The translations under genes were made by a program, and so were the position numbers. Under the pieces are notes generated by a model. It was not told the origin of the DNA, did no database searches, and saw only the letters and a program-made list of their open reading frames with translations. Positions 11,135-21,760 of a DNA stretch of 64,000 nt are shown here, piece by piece (the first letter of the stretch is position 1; every line of letters begins with the position of its first letter). The stretch lies in assembly GCA_016748015.1 (NCBI GenBank), contig JAAOMT010000352.1:124001-188000 (forward strand), in the 5' to 3' direction. The DNA comes from Geosiphon pyriformis. Its lineage: Eukaryota; Glomeromycota; Glomeromycetes; Archaeosporales; Geosiphonaceae.

Positions 11135-12457
11135 TATTACTTTGACCAAGCTTATTTTGAAAACGACTTTGAAGAAAGAAACAACAGTATCAATCAGCTC
11201 TTATATTCTGCAACCTTTGAACAACAGCCCCCTGATTTCGAATATCTGAATCATCAAATCCACATTTGGATTGCTGCCCATCAAGCAACTGAAACTCCCT
11301 TTGAAACAGAAGAAGAAAGCTACCAAACTGCCTCTGTTTTTGATCTTTTATCAAGCGAATCAGACTCGTCTACACAAACAGTTACCCCTGAACCAATGGC
11401 TAATGACCTCATGCAAGCAAACATTCTGGCCACCCTCCAAAGTATACAAACTGCTTTAGGGCAAAGAAACAACACCCCAATATCATTATTTAGAGATGAT
11501 GCACAAGATCCAATTAAATGGTTGAATGACTTTGAAAGAGCCACTACAGCCAATCAATATGATGATGAGTACAAGTTCCAAATTGTTGGTGGCTACTTTC
11601 AAGGATCCCCTGCTATCTGGTTCTTACAAGAAACAGATGCCAATGCCCAGCAATGAATTGTTAGATGGACACCAGCAAATGTGGAAGAAATCAACACTTT
11701 TTTCACTACCCAGTTTGAAAACAAGTTCAGAACCCCAATATTAATATCAAAATGGCATATGGAATTGGAAAAAAAAAACCAAGGTCCCAGTGAAGTTGTA
11801 ACCGAATACGCCAAAGCAATCAGAAAATTAATCAAATGAGTAGACACTGGAAGAAATTGGACAGAAGAGCAGAAAATTCACTCCTTCACAAAAGGATTAA
11901 GAACTGATCTATTGTATGCTCTTTGGCTCCTCCTGGCCCTGAAAAATAATCTCACCATAGATATGGCCATTGAATTAGCACAAAGAATTGAAGACAACCA
12001 AAGGATGCACTTGGGATCCACACTATCAGTTTTTGCTCCTGTTCCTGTCATGGCTTCTGCCCCTCAAATGGCTGCTACTTCTTTTGCCACTTACACTTAA
12101 GATCCAAATGAACAGTTAATAGACAGACTCACAGCAAATCTTGCCTGGTTATTAGAACTCTTAGCCCAAGCAGTCAGTGAAAATCAGCAACTACAAAGAC
12201 CCAGATTTGAACCATGTTTCAATCAGCCCCAGCAACCACCTTATTAAAGACAACAAAATCATGGCCCACCTGTATGTTATCACTGTGGATTAACTGAACA
12301 CTTTTCAAGAGATTGCAACAATCCTCCACCAGTCCCCAGAAACAATGATGCTCAGAACAACAGGATCAACAACAACAATGTGCCCAACCAAAGACCCAAT
12401 CATGCCAACATCAATTTCTTTGGAGAGGATCCCCTAGTTAAAGCCACTGTTTATTAG
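11135..12457 (+). pseudogene. A-iii gag
   Basis: Capsid polyprotein, frame 2, 5' end lost in the gap. Seen in order: the end of an N-terminal domain (to about 11390), a capsid core starting near the Met codon at 11395 (KWLNDFERA, then WTEEQKIHSFTKGL), a proline/glutamine-rich stretch, and a zinc knuckle CYHCGLTEHFSRDC at 12275-12316. Its in-frame stops are a TGA at 11654 (Trp in spirit), a TGA at 11837, a TAA at 12098 and a TAA near 12245. The final TAG at 12455 is present in three copies and is probably the true gag end. Product: nucleocapsid and capsid of the virus-like particle. Confidence 0.85.
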
Positions 12458-13390
12458 CCTTTAAACTGGTAGGCGCACCTTCAAAGGGTGAGAGTGCAAG
12501 CCAACCAGAAGAAAACCCCTTTTACATTTTTAACTTAACTGATGATGACCATGACATGGATGAATTAGCAATCAACCTCTCTGAATCCACAAGAAAGAAG
12601 AAAAAAGCCAAAGTTGATTTCGTTCTAGACCCCAATAAAGCTTTTACATCAACTGCTAACAACAATGAGCCCCCAAAAGCCAAAGTTTTCAAGAACTCTC
12701 CAAAGTTAGAACCCCCAGAAATAGTACAAAAATCCGGTTCCTATTCTGTTGTCAAAGACCTTATGAAAACCCCAGCACATATAACCTTTGGCCAATTAAT
12801 GACCCATCCACAATTCAGAAAAGATCTTCGCAAATCCCTGATTCCAAAGAAAAAGACACCCAAAACCAACAAACGCTCTCGCCAAGCTAGACTTGCTGAC
12901 AATAGCAATGTTACTCCTCTAATTTGTAAAGCCCAAGTGGCTGGCTACTTCATTGATTTGATCCTAGACAGTGGATCATCTGTTAGTGTTATTGCCAAAC
13001 ACTTTCTTGAAGCAATTGGCAGAAAAATTGATGAATCATCCACACAACCAATGACCAATGTGCATGGTAATAAGAAAAAAGGGCTTGGCATAGCCAAAGC
13101 TATTCCTGTCTGCATCAATGGCATCAGCATTGAAACTGATATGGAAGTGTCTGAAGCAAAAGAATACACCATCATTGTTGGCAATGAATGGCTCAAGAAA
13201 GCAAAGGCTTTGCTTGATTATGAACTCTGTGAACTAACCATTAGATGTGATGAAAAACCCATTGTGGTTAAGTGTTGCCATTGAACAACTCCCCCAGTAC
13301 CCAAGCAGAGCCCAGAAGAAAATGAATCAGATGAATCAGATGATGAAGAAAGTGAGGAAGAAGAAGAACAAGAAGAACAAAAAAGAAACT
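12458..13390 (+). CDS. A-iii protease region
   Basis: Frame 1, so minus one relative to gag. The clean open part is 12556-13284. A basic linker is followed by a conserved segment ending TFGQLMTHPQF, then a retropepsin with the active-site triad in LILDSGSSVSVIA (Asp at 12967-12969) and the flap-side block SIETDMEVSEAKEYTIIVGN. It ends in CCH, a TGA that replaces Trp, and an acidic Glu/Asp tail. Retropepsins work as dimers and cleave Gag-Pol. The active site is intact, so the domain may be close to functional sequence. Reading must shift again after the acidic tail. Confidence 0.85.
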
Positions 13391-13840
13391 GCTGAACTTG
13401 CCTATACCATCTTCACTAGCAATGGCAAACCACTGGATAATGTCAAGGCAAATAAAAAAGGAATTATTGTCAATGGCAAGCTGATCTGCTGGTCTTATTA
13501 TGACATGCTCAGAAGAACCTTTGACAGAAAGCCAGACAAGAAAGCCAAATACAGTTATTGGTAGCATGGTCCTTGTGCCCAGTACTGGTGCAACAAACCA
13601 TTGTATTTTCCTAGCGATGAATGCATGTCCTGCCTGATCTATTACAAAGATTGGGAACTAATCAGCTTGATACCCCGAGAAGAAATAAAAGAAGTCCAAA
13701 AGTCCTTTGAAAACGAACCACCTGAAATCCAATCATTGGTTGTAGAACAAAGAGAACCCTCTTCAGAAAAAAGAAAAGTAGACATTGAAAACCTGCTGGC
13801 TTGAAACAGCCCAGTTATCTCAAAAGAAGGTGAACCTCCT
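13391..13840 (+). pseudogene. A-iii cysteine-containing linker between protease and RT
   Basis: Frame 2. After an A-rich run the reading enters AYTIFTSNGKPLDNV, then a segment with ICWSYYDML and, after a TAG for Trp at 13562, a cluster CAQYWCNKPLYF then DECMSC. This is a possible zinc-binding arrangement. The remainder is charged. It occupies the place of the longer Cys-rich domains of families B and C. Stops at 13562 and 13802 are probable Trp or Gln losses. Function unknown; zinc binding is inferred from cysteine spacing only. Confidence 0.6.
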
Positions 13841-15158
13841 GGACATACACATGTGATACAACACACCATCATCACCAGAGAAACTTGCCCCATCCATTTG
13901 AAGCCCTATCAATCCAACCGGCACAATGATGAGTTTATCAAAAAGGAAATAACCCAAATGAAAACTCTTGGATTCATACAGAAAACCAAGAGTGAATGGG
14001 CATTCCCAGTTGTAGTGGTATTTAAGAAAGGAAGAACCCTATGCTTTTGTGTTGACTATTGCCAATTAAATGTCATTACTGAAAGAGACATGTACCCACT
14101 TCCCAAGATTGATGCAATGCTAGACCAATTCCATGGTGCTACTTTCTTCTCAACCATTGACTTAATTGCTGGATTCTGGCAAGTAGAGATGGATCCAGAA
14201 AGCAGAAAAAAAACTGCCTTCATCACCAAGTATGGTACCTACAAATTCACAGTCATGTTTTTTGGTCTCACAAATGCTCCTCCCACATTTCAACGCTTAA
14301 TGGACAAAGTATTTGAATCAGTAAAAGAAAACTTTGTTCTAGTCTACTTGAACGACATAATGGTATACTCAAAAACATGGGATGAACACCTTGAACATCT
14401 GCAAAAGGTTTTTAACCTCTTTAGAAATGCTGGTCTCAAGATCAATCCAATCAAATCATTCTTTGGACGTCAATTCACCCAGTTTCTTGGCCATCTTATT
14501 ACAAAAGATGGAATCTTCCTTGATCCAGCCAAAATTGAAAAAGTTCAAAACATTAGACAACCAATGAATGTTTATGAACTACGCTCTTTTCTTGGTTTGG
14601 CCTCTTATTATCGCAAGTTTGTCAAGGATTTCTTCAAAATCACTGCTCCTCTCAATCAGCTACTTAGGAAAAACATCAATTATTACTGGGGCACTCATCA
14701 ACAAAAAGCATTTGAAATTCTGAAGGAAAAACTGGTTACAGAACCCATCCTTATGCAACCTAATTTGGATCAATTTTTTATCCTTCACACTGATGCATCT
14801 GGCTATGGACTTGGTGCTGTTTTTTTCCAAAAAGATGAAGATAACAGAGAACACGCCGTAGCATATGCCAGTAAAACTCTCACACCAGTAGAAAGAAACT
14901 ACTCAGTTACTAAGCAGGAATGCTTAGTAGTAGTTTGGGCTATCAGCTACTGGGACAAATATCTTAAGAGTGTGAAATTTTTGGTGGTAACAGATCACCA
15001 AGCTTTGGTTTGGCTACGTAACAAAAGAAACCTGGAACATAAATGGATAACTCGCTGAATACTCCACTTGGATGAATTTGACTATGACATTCAACACCGC
15101 AAAGGAGCTAATCATCAAAACGCCGATGCTCTCTCCAGACTTATTATCCAGTGATAGT
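13841..15158 (+). CDS. A-iii reverse transcriptase and RNase H
   Basis: Frame 2, long open stretch 13853-15058 (401 codons). RT: GFIQKTKSEWAFPVV, CVDYCQLNVITERD, STIDLIAGFWQVEM, FGLTNAPPTFQRLMD and the catalytic box YLNDIM, where the usual YLDD has lost one Asp (GAC to AAC); A-ii keeps YLDD at the same place. RNase H: LHTDASGYGLGAV, the ECLVVVWAI block, VTDHQALVWL and QNADALSRL at the end. A TGA at 15056 replaces Trp. The frame ends in tandem stops near 15153; integrase lies in the minus-one frame. Role: copying the element RNA into DNA. Confidence 0.92.
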
Positions 15159-16527
15159 AAAACCCTCTCAAACCAAACCAACTTAATTATTTGTAACTCC
15201 CCCACAAACAAACATGATAATGGACTTGGACAACTACTCTGCTTTAATGAAATTTTTGGGTAAAGGACAATATCTGCCAGACTATATTCGACAGCAAAGA
15301 GAACATTTGCACAAACAATCAAATTTCTATTTGATTTGCCAGAACCAGTTATATAAAAGAAATAAAAAAGATCCTGACCACCCCCAGAGAGTTATTAGAT
15401 TTGAAGAAAGAGAAATTGTAATCTACAATATGCACACTGATCTATTAGCTGGACACTTTGGAAAAACAAAAACAATTCAGAAAACTTTAGCTCGCTATTA
15501 TTGGCCTACCTTGGGAAAAGACATTGCTGAATACATCAAAACCTGTAATACCTGCCAAAAAAGAGGAAAACCCAATTGCAAGAAAGATATCCGTCCAATC
15601 TCTGTTGGTTAACCATTTAATAGAATTGGTATAGATGTTGTTGGACCTTTAACAGTAACTTCTGATGGCAACAGATACATTATCACAGCTACCGACTATC
15701 TTACAAAGTGGATAGAAGCAAAAGCCACTCCAGATCAAACAGCAGTCTCAATTGCCAATTTTATTTATGAAGATATTATCTGTCACCACAGCTGCCCCAA
15801 AGAACTTTTATCTGATAAAGAAAGAGCTTTTCTCAGTACACTGGTTGAAGAACTTTGCAGAAAAATGGAAATACGTCATAAACTCTCTTCCCCTTATCAC
15901 TCCCAAACAAATGGCCTAGTAGAACGTTTTAATAGAACACTATGTAAAACCTTAGCCAAAACCAGTGAAGAAACCAACCTATGGGACAAAGTATTGCCTT
16001 CAGCCTTGTTTGCTTACAAAACTGTGAATTATGACATAACAAGTTATGAATCCTTTTATTTGCTCTATGGACGAATGACAACTCTACCAATAGAAACAGA
16101 TATAGAAACAATACCTTTAGAAGAAATAACAATAGGAGATTACAAAGACATTTTGCAAAGAAGACTTGATACCATTCTTGATTCATTAGTAGAAGCACGG
16201 ATAATTGCCTTTGAAAAGATAAAACAGGTTCAAGAGAAGCTCAAAAAGAAAAAGACCTATAAAACACTTTCCTTAAGTGTTGGTAACTTAGTTTTGGAAT
16301 ACCATTCAGACAGAGACAATGTCTATGGTGATAAATTCTCTAGCTGGTGAAAAGGACCTTTTATAGTCAACAAAGTTTTGAACAATGGTTCTTATATCTT
16401 ACAAGATCAATATGGAACAATATTCAGTGATCACCCTGTTTATGGCACATGACTCAAGAAATATTACAAACGACTTGATTGGTTATCTGTTGTGGTAATA
16501 CCGACCCAAATGATCAGCAAAAATTAG
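15141..16527 (+). CDS. A-iii integrase
   Basis: Frame 1. The N-terminal zinc region has HTDLLAGHF and CNTCQKRG (HHCC). The DDE core has IGIDVVGPL (first Asp), LLSDKERAF (second Asp; the usual DxGxxF is changed) and GLVERFNRTL (Glu). The C-terminal GPY/F module KGPFIVNKVLNNGSYIL ends at the TAG 16525-16527. Stops at 15612 (Gln), 16348 (Trp) and near 16450 (Trp) interrupt it. The start is unclear: the frame is continuous back to about 15141, overlapping the end of RNase H. It would join the cDNA to the target with 4-bp staggered cuts. No chromodomain seen. Confidence 0.88.
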
Positions 16528-16574
16528 ATATAAATAAATGCACCATTCCCAAAACAGAGATATCTTCAATCAAC

Positions 16575-17231
16575 ATGAACAATTATTTCCTGGATCAAAA
16601 CATTCAAAACGCTTTCTATACTTTCCATGAGTACTGAATCAAGAACTATCCAAATGCTACTCTGACTATCGGAAAACAAACCACTATAACAGACAACAGT
16701 GGAATTCACACTGTTATTAGACCAAAGAAAACAACTACCAGAAGAGAAAGAATTGGTGGCAAAATGGATAAATACCTGCTGGAAAGCATAACAGCAGTGA
16801 TATTTTTATCTTTCAGCACAATTGGAAAAACAATACAAGAAATCTTGCCCATAAACAAAAACTTGTCATATGGAAGACAACTAGAACTCTATGGTCGTCT
16901 TAGTGAAATCATAGAAGACATGAAGCTCATAAAGAAAACAACTTCAGAGATACAAGTGGAAATTTTGGGCATTATACAATTGGATGTCCCAAGAGTTTTG
17001 ACCATTGCTAGAAGAGCCAGAACTCTAATACAAAGATTTGGTCTCTTGAATACAAAGCTTATTTTGCCTCAAGTACTATATACTCTATTCACAAAAGACT
17101 TCAACAAACTAGTTAGTTTTGAGTTAGACAAAACCCTTCACATAGACTATCCCATAAATAGTTTGATTTCGCCGGAGCTCAATCTCTTTGGAAAGGATGA
17201 TGTTATGGTTGAAATACATAGTTTTTATTAA
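16575..17231 (+). CDS. A-iii post-integrase ORF (218 codons), unknown function
   Basis: Frame 3, ATG at 16575, 48 bp after the integrase stop, TAA at 17229-17231, 31 bp inside the 3' LTR. One in-frame TGA at 16635 is TGG in A-ii, which has an ORF of exactly the same length (41263-41919). Visible parts: a short aromatic N-terminus, NATLTIGKQTTITDNSG, a basic KKTTTRRERIGG segment, then helical stretches with heptad-like Leu/Ile (LSYGRQLELYGRLSEIIED). No signal peptide and no convincing membrane span. It resembles the B and C post-integrase ORFs in position, size and the T-I-T segment. Not recognised as any known family. Confidence 0.75.
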
Positions 17232-17866
17232 TTATCACATGTATTAGCCATTGATGTCATATAATTAGCCACCCTATTTTTAGATAGTGATTGTTGACCT
17301 AATCAATAACCTGACTGTTGACCTGATCATTGACCTGGTCGTTGACCATTTTAGACAGCTATATAAGTGATGATTCCCTCAGCTGTAGAAAGACATGATC
17401 AAAGTAACAAAATAAACAATATTAATTACTTCCTCTCATAATCGCTTATTCCCCTTTCCTTACCTTCAAGTATCTACTTGTTGGCATTCACATACCTTAT
17501 CTTTTCCCCTTCTTAATTTGTATTTGTTAGAATTAGCCTAAGAAGCAATTGGCTTGCTCTTGTAATTCATTGAATAAAGAAATGATTGAAAAATACAACG
17601 ATACCTGTTATTGATTCTAAAAATCGCCGAGTTGAGGCATAGAATAATAGCAGCAGTGTTATCTTGTTGACAATCACGGACTATTCCTCTACCTTCAAAT
17701 TTAAGAAAAGATTAGCGACTGTGATTTTTATGAGACTAATCATGCACATTGAATTCCTACTTATTCAATTTGCTCCCTTATTGTAATTCTTTCTTTGTTT
17801 ATTTTCATTACCATACAATACTGTTCTCCCTTGCTATCTGTTAGCTTGTTACTCCAACCTGTAACA
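17201..17866 (+). repeat. 3' LTR of A-iii
   Basis: 666 bp, TGTTATGGTT to CTGTAACA. It has four 12-bp units at 17294-17347 and TATATAA at 17360-17366. A purine-rich tract (GGAAAGGATGA) directly precedes it. Close to the 5' LTR, consistent with A-iii being the youngest layer here. Confidence 0.9.
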
Positions 17867-19234
17867 ATGTATTGTAAAAGTGTATAATAATAGTGTTATT
17901 TTTTATTTCACATGTCAATTGTCTCCAAATTTTTGTTTCTGGATTGAAGTCAATCTTTTGTGATCTATGTGCATTTCAAATTTCTGGCTTAAGCATTTCT
18001 TCTATTTAATAACTGTCCAATAAATTGCTAAGTGTTTTAGTATGGGTGTTTCATAATTTTTTTTGGCTGGCATTAAGCTTTGGCTGGCATATGCTACTGG
18101 ATGTTCTCTTCTATCTGGTTTTTTTTGTGATAATATTACTCCTAATATTTGATCTGATGCATTAGTGGTAATAATAAATGGTTTGCTATAATCTGGATAG
18201 ATCAGTACTGGAGCTTGAATGAGCTTTTTTTTTAGTATGTTAAAAGCTTTTTGTTGTATTTTAGTCTATTTATATTGAACATTCTTGGTTTGTAGATAAT
18301 ATAATAATTGAGCCAGTTTGAAAAAGTTTTTGATAAAGTAATAATAGTATCCTGCGAATTCCAAGAATACTTGTAATTCAGTCAGGTTGGTGAGTACTAA
18401 AAAAGACTTAACTATTTCAATTTTATCTGGATCTGTTTTAATGCTCTTTTTGTTTATGACATATCTTAAAAACTTGAGTTCTGTCTTGTCAAAGAAACAT
18501 TTAATTGCATTTAGTTTCAATTCTGCTCTTTTTAGTCTTTTAAACATTTGCTAGAGATAATGAAAATAATCATCAAATGTTTTTAAGAACACATTGGTGT
18601 TATCTAAGTACACGACTACTGATTTTCATAGCAGTCTGGTGTAAACAATTTCTATTAGCTGTTGAAATGTAGTTGGTATATTGGTTAAGCCAAATGGTAT
18701 TACTTCAAATTCAAAATTTTTTTCTTTCATGGTAAATGCTATTTTCTCTTTATCTTCTGAATTCATAGCTACTTGCTAGTAACCACTATCTAGATCTAAT
18801 GTCAAGAACTATTTCTTTCCTCCAAAAGTGTCAAATAATTTCTGAATCCATGAAGTTGGATAATTGTCTTTACAAGTTACACTATTGAGTTTTCTGTAAT
18901 CCACACAAAAGTAAATTTTCTCATTTTTCTTATGAACTAGTACCACTAGTGACAATTATGGGCTCATTAATAGCTAAATTAGCCTGTTGTCAAGCATCTA
19001 ATGGATTTCTTGGCAAATAATCTCATGGCTAGCTGGTAGTATTCAGTATGTTCTTTGTTTGATTGACATTGCATCTTTAGTCTTGATTTGGTGCTGAATT
19101 ATGTTAGTTCTGCCAAATTCATTTTCACTTGTAAAAATGTCAATAAAATTGTTAAGTGATATTTTAAGTTGTATATGTTGAAGTGGGTCTAAGTTTCCCA
19201 TGTTTATTTGTTTCAATTGTTTTGGTTGGAGCAA
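17867..19234 (-). pseudogene. B-iii RT and most of RNase H, right of the A-iii insertion
   Basis: Minus strand. RT begins near 19234 (LKISLNNFIDIFTSENEF, then FGRTNIIQH) and passes the VDYRKLN-type block near 18900 and the LDLDSGY-type block near 18800. The YLDN box near 18610 is changed, and the RT connection lies at 18266-18547. RNase H (TTNASDQ-type start near 18160) runs to the insertion point at 17867 and continues at 10095. Many Gln or Trp codons are now stops. The frame agrees with dUTPase upstream and integrase downstream after removal of A-iii. Confidence 0.8.
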
Positions 19235-20032
19235 ATAACATTTATTCTATTCATAGATGGTTTGTGATATTATGTCGATGTATCTACACAGTTGTGAAAA
19301 ATTTAGAATGAAGTTTGGTGGTTGGTTTTCAATTTCAGTGGTTAAATATTCAATGATAGTTCTTTTTGGTATCTCAATAACATTTTTCGTGTTGTTGTAA
19401 ATAGAAATTTTGATGTGACTGTGGTTTTTGGCTGATATGTGTAGATTGACTAATCCAATCCTTCCTGATTTACAAACAGTTGGTTCCACTTCAAAATTTT
19501 GTGCCTGATCTTTTACTTTTTTTTTTATTGTTAACATATGTCTGTTATATGGTAAAATAGAAATTGTTTGACAGATAGAAATAATTTTTTTTTTGTCAAC
19601 AATTTTTTCCTCTGCCATGTTAACTGGTACATCTATTCTATCTATGGATCTGAATCCACTTATCTCTCTTGCTGTTATCCCTAATTCTTTCCAGTTTCCT
19701 ACTAATATTAACTGAGCTATTTTAACCAGAGGCAGAAATATTGTCTGTGCTATTTTTTTGTTTGGTTCTATGATGTAGGTCTTTTCTGAATTATTTTGTA
19801 GTATTGCAATAATATTTTCCACATATTTTGTGTCAATTATTTCTCCTCTTATATTAATCTTTTTTTTCACTAAACTACTTCTCAATACTAGTTGAACTAT
19901 TGTTGTTGCTGAAATTTTTAGTGCTATTTTAAGATCAATGCTTGTACACAAGTGTGGTTCTAATTTGATGGCTTTTTTTCTAGGATATCTTAGATCAAAC
20001 CCTGCATTAATATCATGTACATGTTCTAACAT
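19235..20032 (-). CDS. B-iii dUTPase domain plus beta-rich spacer
   Basis: Open for 261 codons (20032 to 19247). All five motifs of trimeric dUTPase are recognisable in order: motif 1 NAGFDL (residues 9-14), motif 2 RSSL (51-54), motif 3 GEIIDTKYVENI (63-74), motif 4 NKKIAQ (91-96) and motif 5 REISGFRSIDR (122-132; B-iv has RGISGFESMGR). dUTPase hydrolyses dUTP to dUMP and limits uracil in DNA. Residues 135-261 form a spacer of predicted strands (IGLVNLHISAKN, then IEIPKRTIIEYL) typical of the region before gypsy RT. It is one module of a Gag-Pol polyprotein between the Cys-rich region and RT. Activity is doubtful given the drift in motifs 4 and 5. Confidence 0.8.
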
Positions 20033-20581
20033 GATATTTTCATTATTATCATTAAACTATTTAAGTTTCTGCTCCTTAGTGAGGTCAGGAAGTGTGATAT
20101 ATTGTTCTAAGTTTGAATTAAAGTTTGAACTGCTGCTATTGTTATTGCTATTTTGAACAGAACTGGAACTGTAGTTGTTATTGTCATTGGGGTTTGAATT
20201 GGAATTGAACTGTGATTTCAATTCCAATGTGCAGCTGCTGATTGGTTTGTGTTTTTTTGGAATCATGTAAATCATGTACAGTAGTGGATTGTAAACAATG
20301 TTATAATCATTACAATATTTGAAATCACTGGAAATTAGGCAATATTTGCACAGTCTCGCATTTAGTTGTTTTAACTACTGTTCTTGCTCTTTTCAGGTAA
20401 GTGCTAAGTTTTGATAATGTTTATAGAACTCTTCTAGACCAGCTTTAATGTCCAAAAAAGCATCAGGATAATTGTTTTTTATTTCCAGGATCTTACTGAA
20501 TAAAGCATTTTCTATTTTGGCATTGACCATTTGCCAGATTTCATCTTTGTTATATGGATAGCCATCCAAGTGAGAAATCAC
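20033..20581 (-). pseudogene. B-iii helical spacer and second cysteine pair
   Basis: Same frame as its neighbours. A helical segment (open 20393-20581, WQMVNAKIENALFSK and DIKAGLEEFYKHY) is followed by ARLCKYCLISSDFKYC, a CX2C pair with a further Cys, then an Asn/Ser-rich linker (20057-20275). Family C has a matching LCEECIMPCDDKWCSEC near 51940. The helical part also has a counterpart in C (51661-51928). Function unknown. Confidence 0.65.
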
Positions 20582-21000
20582 TTGGTGCCATGTGGCAGTA
20601 ATAGATGTGCTACAACTAACCCAGTCACTTATGAAGATTGTGTACTGACATGAAGCATCACATATTTCTCCTCAACCAGGAATGTTATTCCATATTTTTT
20701 TGTTGAGTAACTGTTTTCCACAAGCAAAACATGGTTTATTGTTCCACTTGTTTTGTTATTTTGGATAGCCATACCATTTTCTGTGACACAGCTTGCAGTA
20801 ATAGTGGGTTCACATTCAGTAATCTTTGTTGGGCACTATTTAAGCTCCCATGGAAGAAAGTTTCTTGCCACAATCTTGGCATTTGAGTGGAATGTATGGT
20901 AGTTCTTTGATAGATTCATGTGAGTATGATTATTCCCAGCCACTGGTTATTTCTTCTGTGACTATAAGTTTTTCATGTTTGTCCTCTTCTTTTCCTTTCC
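20582..21000 (-). pseudogene. B-iii cysteine-rich domain
   Basis: Minus-strand reading shows LKCQDCGKKL, HYYCKLCHRKWYGYPK, NKWNNKPCFACGKQLL and CDASCQYTI, with stops between. Family C (51380-51690) has the same layout: CKDCNKKL, YYCKACHRKRFEHPK, KWDNTSCLTCRDML and GVCN plus TCQY. B-vii (58170-58440) keeps the pairs too. At least four CX2C-like pairs suggest a zinc-ribbon-type fold binding two or more metal ions. It lies between protease and dUTPase. I do not recognise it as a named domain. Confidence 0.65.
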
Positions 21001-21760
21001 TTTTGTTATTTCAAAAGAGTACTGGTGGCAGTTCATTGTGATTGGTGTTAGCCCACAAGACTTGGTAGGCTTTCCAGGTAGGTTTATTTACTTCTTCTTT
21101 CTCAAATTTGATTAATAGTGTTGGTATAGTAGTGGTCTTAAAATGTCCATAAGTGGCTGGTATACATGTGTGTTGGCCATTTTGGCTGAGCTGTAGCTCT
21201 TGGGTGTTCCAGTCAAGCACAGTATTGGTCTTGGACAGCCAGTTGTTACTAATGAAAGCTTGGTACTAAGTAGCTTCCATTACCAATACCTTGATTGGTA
21301 TTATGATGCTGTTGAGTTCAAATGGAAAGTCATCTATTTCACTGATTGGGGTTTTTGTCATTCCATCTGCAGTAATGATTTGGGCATTGGCAGCATGATT
21401 AACTCAGTGATCTAATTGGTTTATAAATTGTTTTGTGATGATACTGCCTGCTGAATCACTGTCTAATATTAGTTTAATGGGGTAACCATCAACTTTGGCA
21501 TCTGTATACATTGCTGTGATGAATTTTGCATCAAAAGCAGCTTTACTGAATAATAGTATGCTAGTTGATTCTACTTTAAATAGAAAAATTGCTGCAAGGG
21601 ATTCGTTTTCAGTAACAGTTGCTAGTGGAATATTGTTGATAAGTGGTTTCTGGTTGATTTCCAAGTGGTTGAGTAAGGTGTCTTTGGGGTTAACTAGAAG
21701 ACTTAAATAGTTTTGAAAATTTGGGTTTTGAAAGTACCTGGTTTCCAAACTCTGCTGGCA
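21001..21760 (-). pseudogene. B-iii protease
   Basis: Two open stretches in one frame (21404-21748 and 21011-21220). Active-site block KLILDSDSAGSIITKQ: the Gly of DSG has become Asp, a G-to-A change. Family C keeps LILDSGSTGSIITYQ at 50864-50900. The downstream MLDWNTQELQL block matches family C LDWETQELKI. Retropepsin-type protease of the polyprotein, probably inactive here. Confidence 0.75.

Larger units (their letters stand above)
10096..17866 (+). mobile_element. A-iii: best-preserved full-length family A retrotransposon
   Basis: A 7.77-kb Ty3/gypsy-type element with TGTTA...TAACA ends, inserted in RNase H of B-iii. Flanks are GTGT (10092-10095) and ATGT (17867-17870), a 4-bp duplication with one transition. 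Order: LTR, assembly gap, gag, protease, Cys linker, RT, RNase H, integrase, post-integrase ORF, LTR. Gag, protease, RT-RNase H, integrase and the last ORF lie in frames 2, 1, 2, 1 and 3. The same pattern of shifts is seen in the separate copy A-ii. Only a few stops interrupt each domain. Confidence 0.9.

Noticed and set aside
10631-11656. A 341-codon open frame and other frames running through the N block
   Set aside because: The gap is 393 unknown bases; only 11135-11656 is real coding sequence, and it is gag.
13247-13564. Lys-rich reading of the acidic tail, and the antisense open frame 13268-13567, as genes
   Set aside because: The first half of the Lys-rich reading is a shifted frame of the acidic tail; the antisense frame is a shadow of protease and linker.
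16575-17231. Post-integrase ORF as an envelope gene
   Set aside because: No signal peptide, no long membrane span and no paired cysteines are visible in A, B or C.
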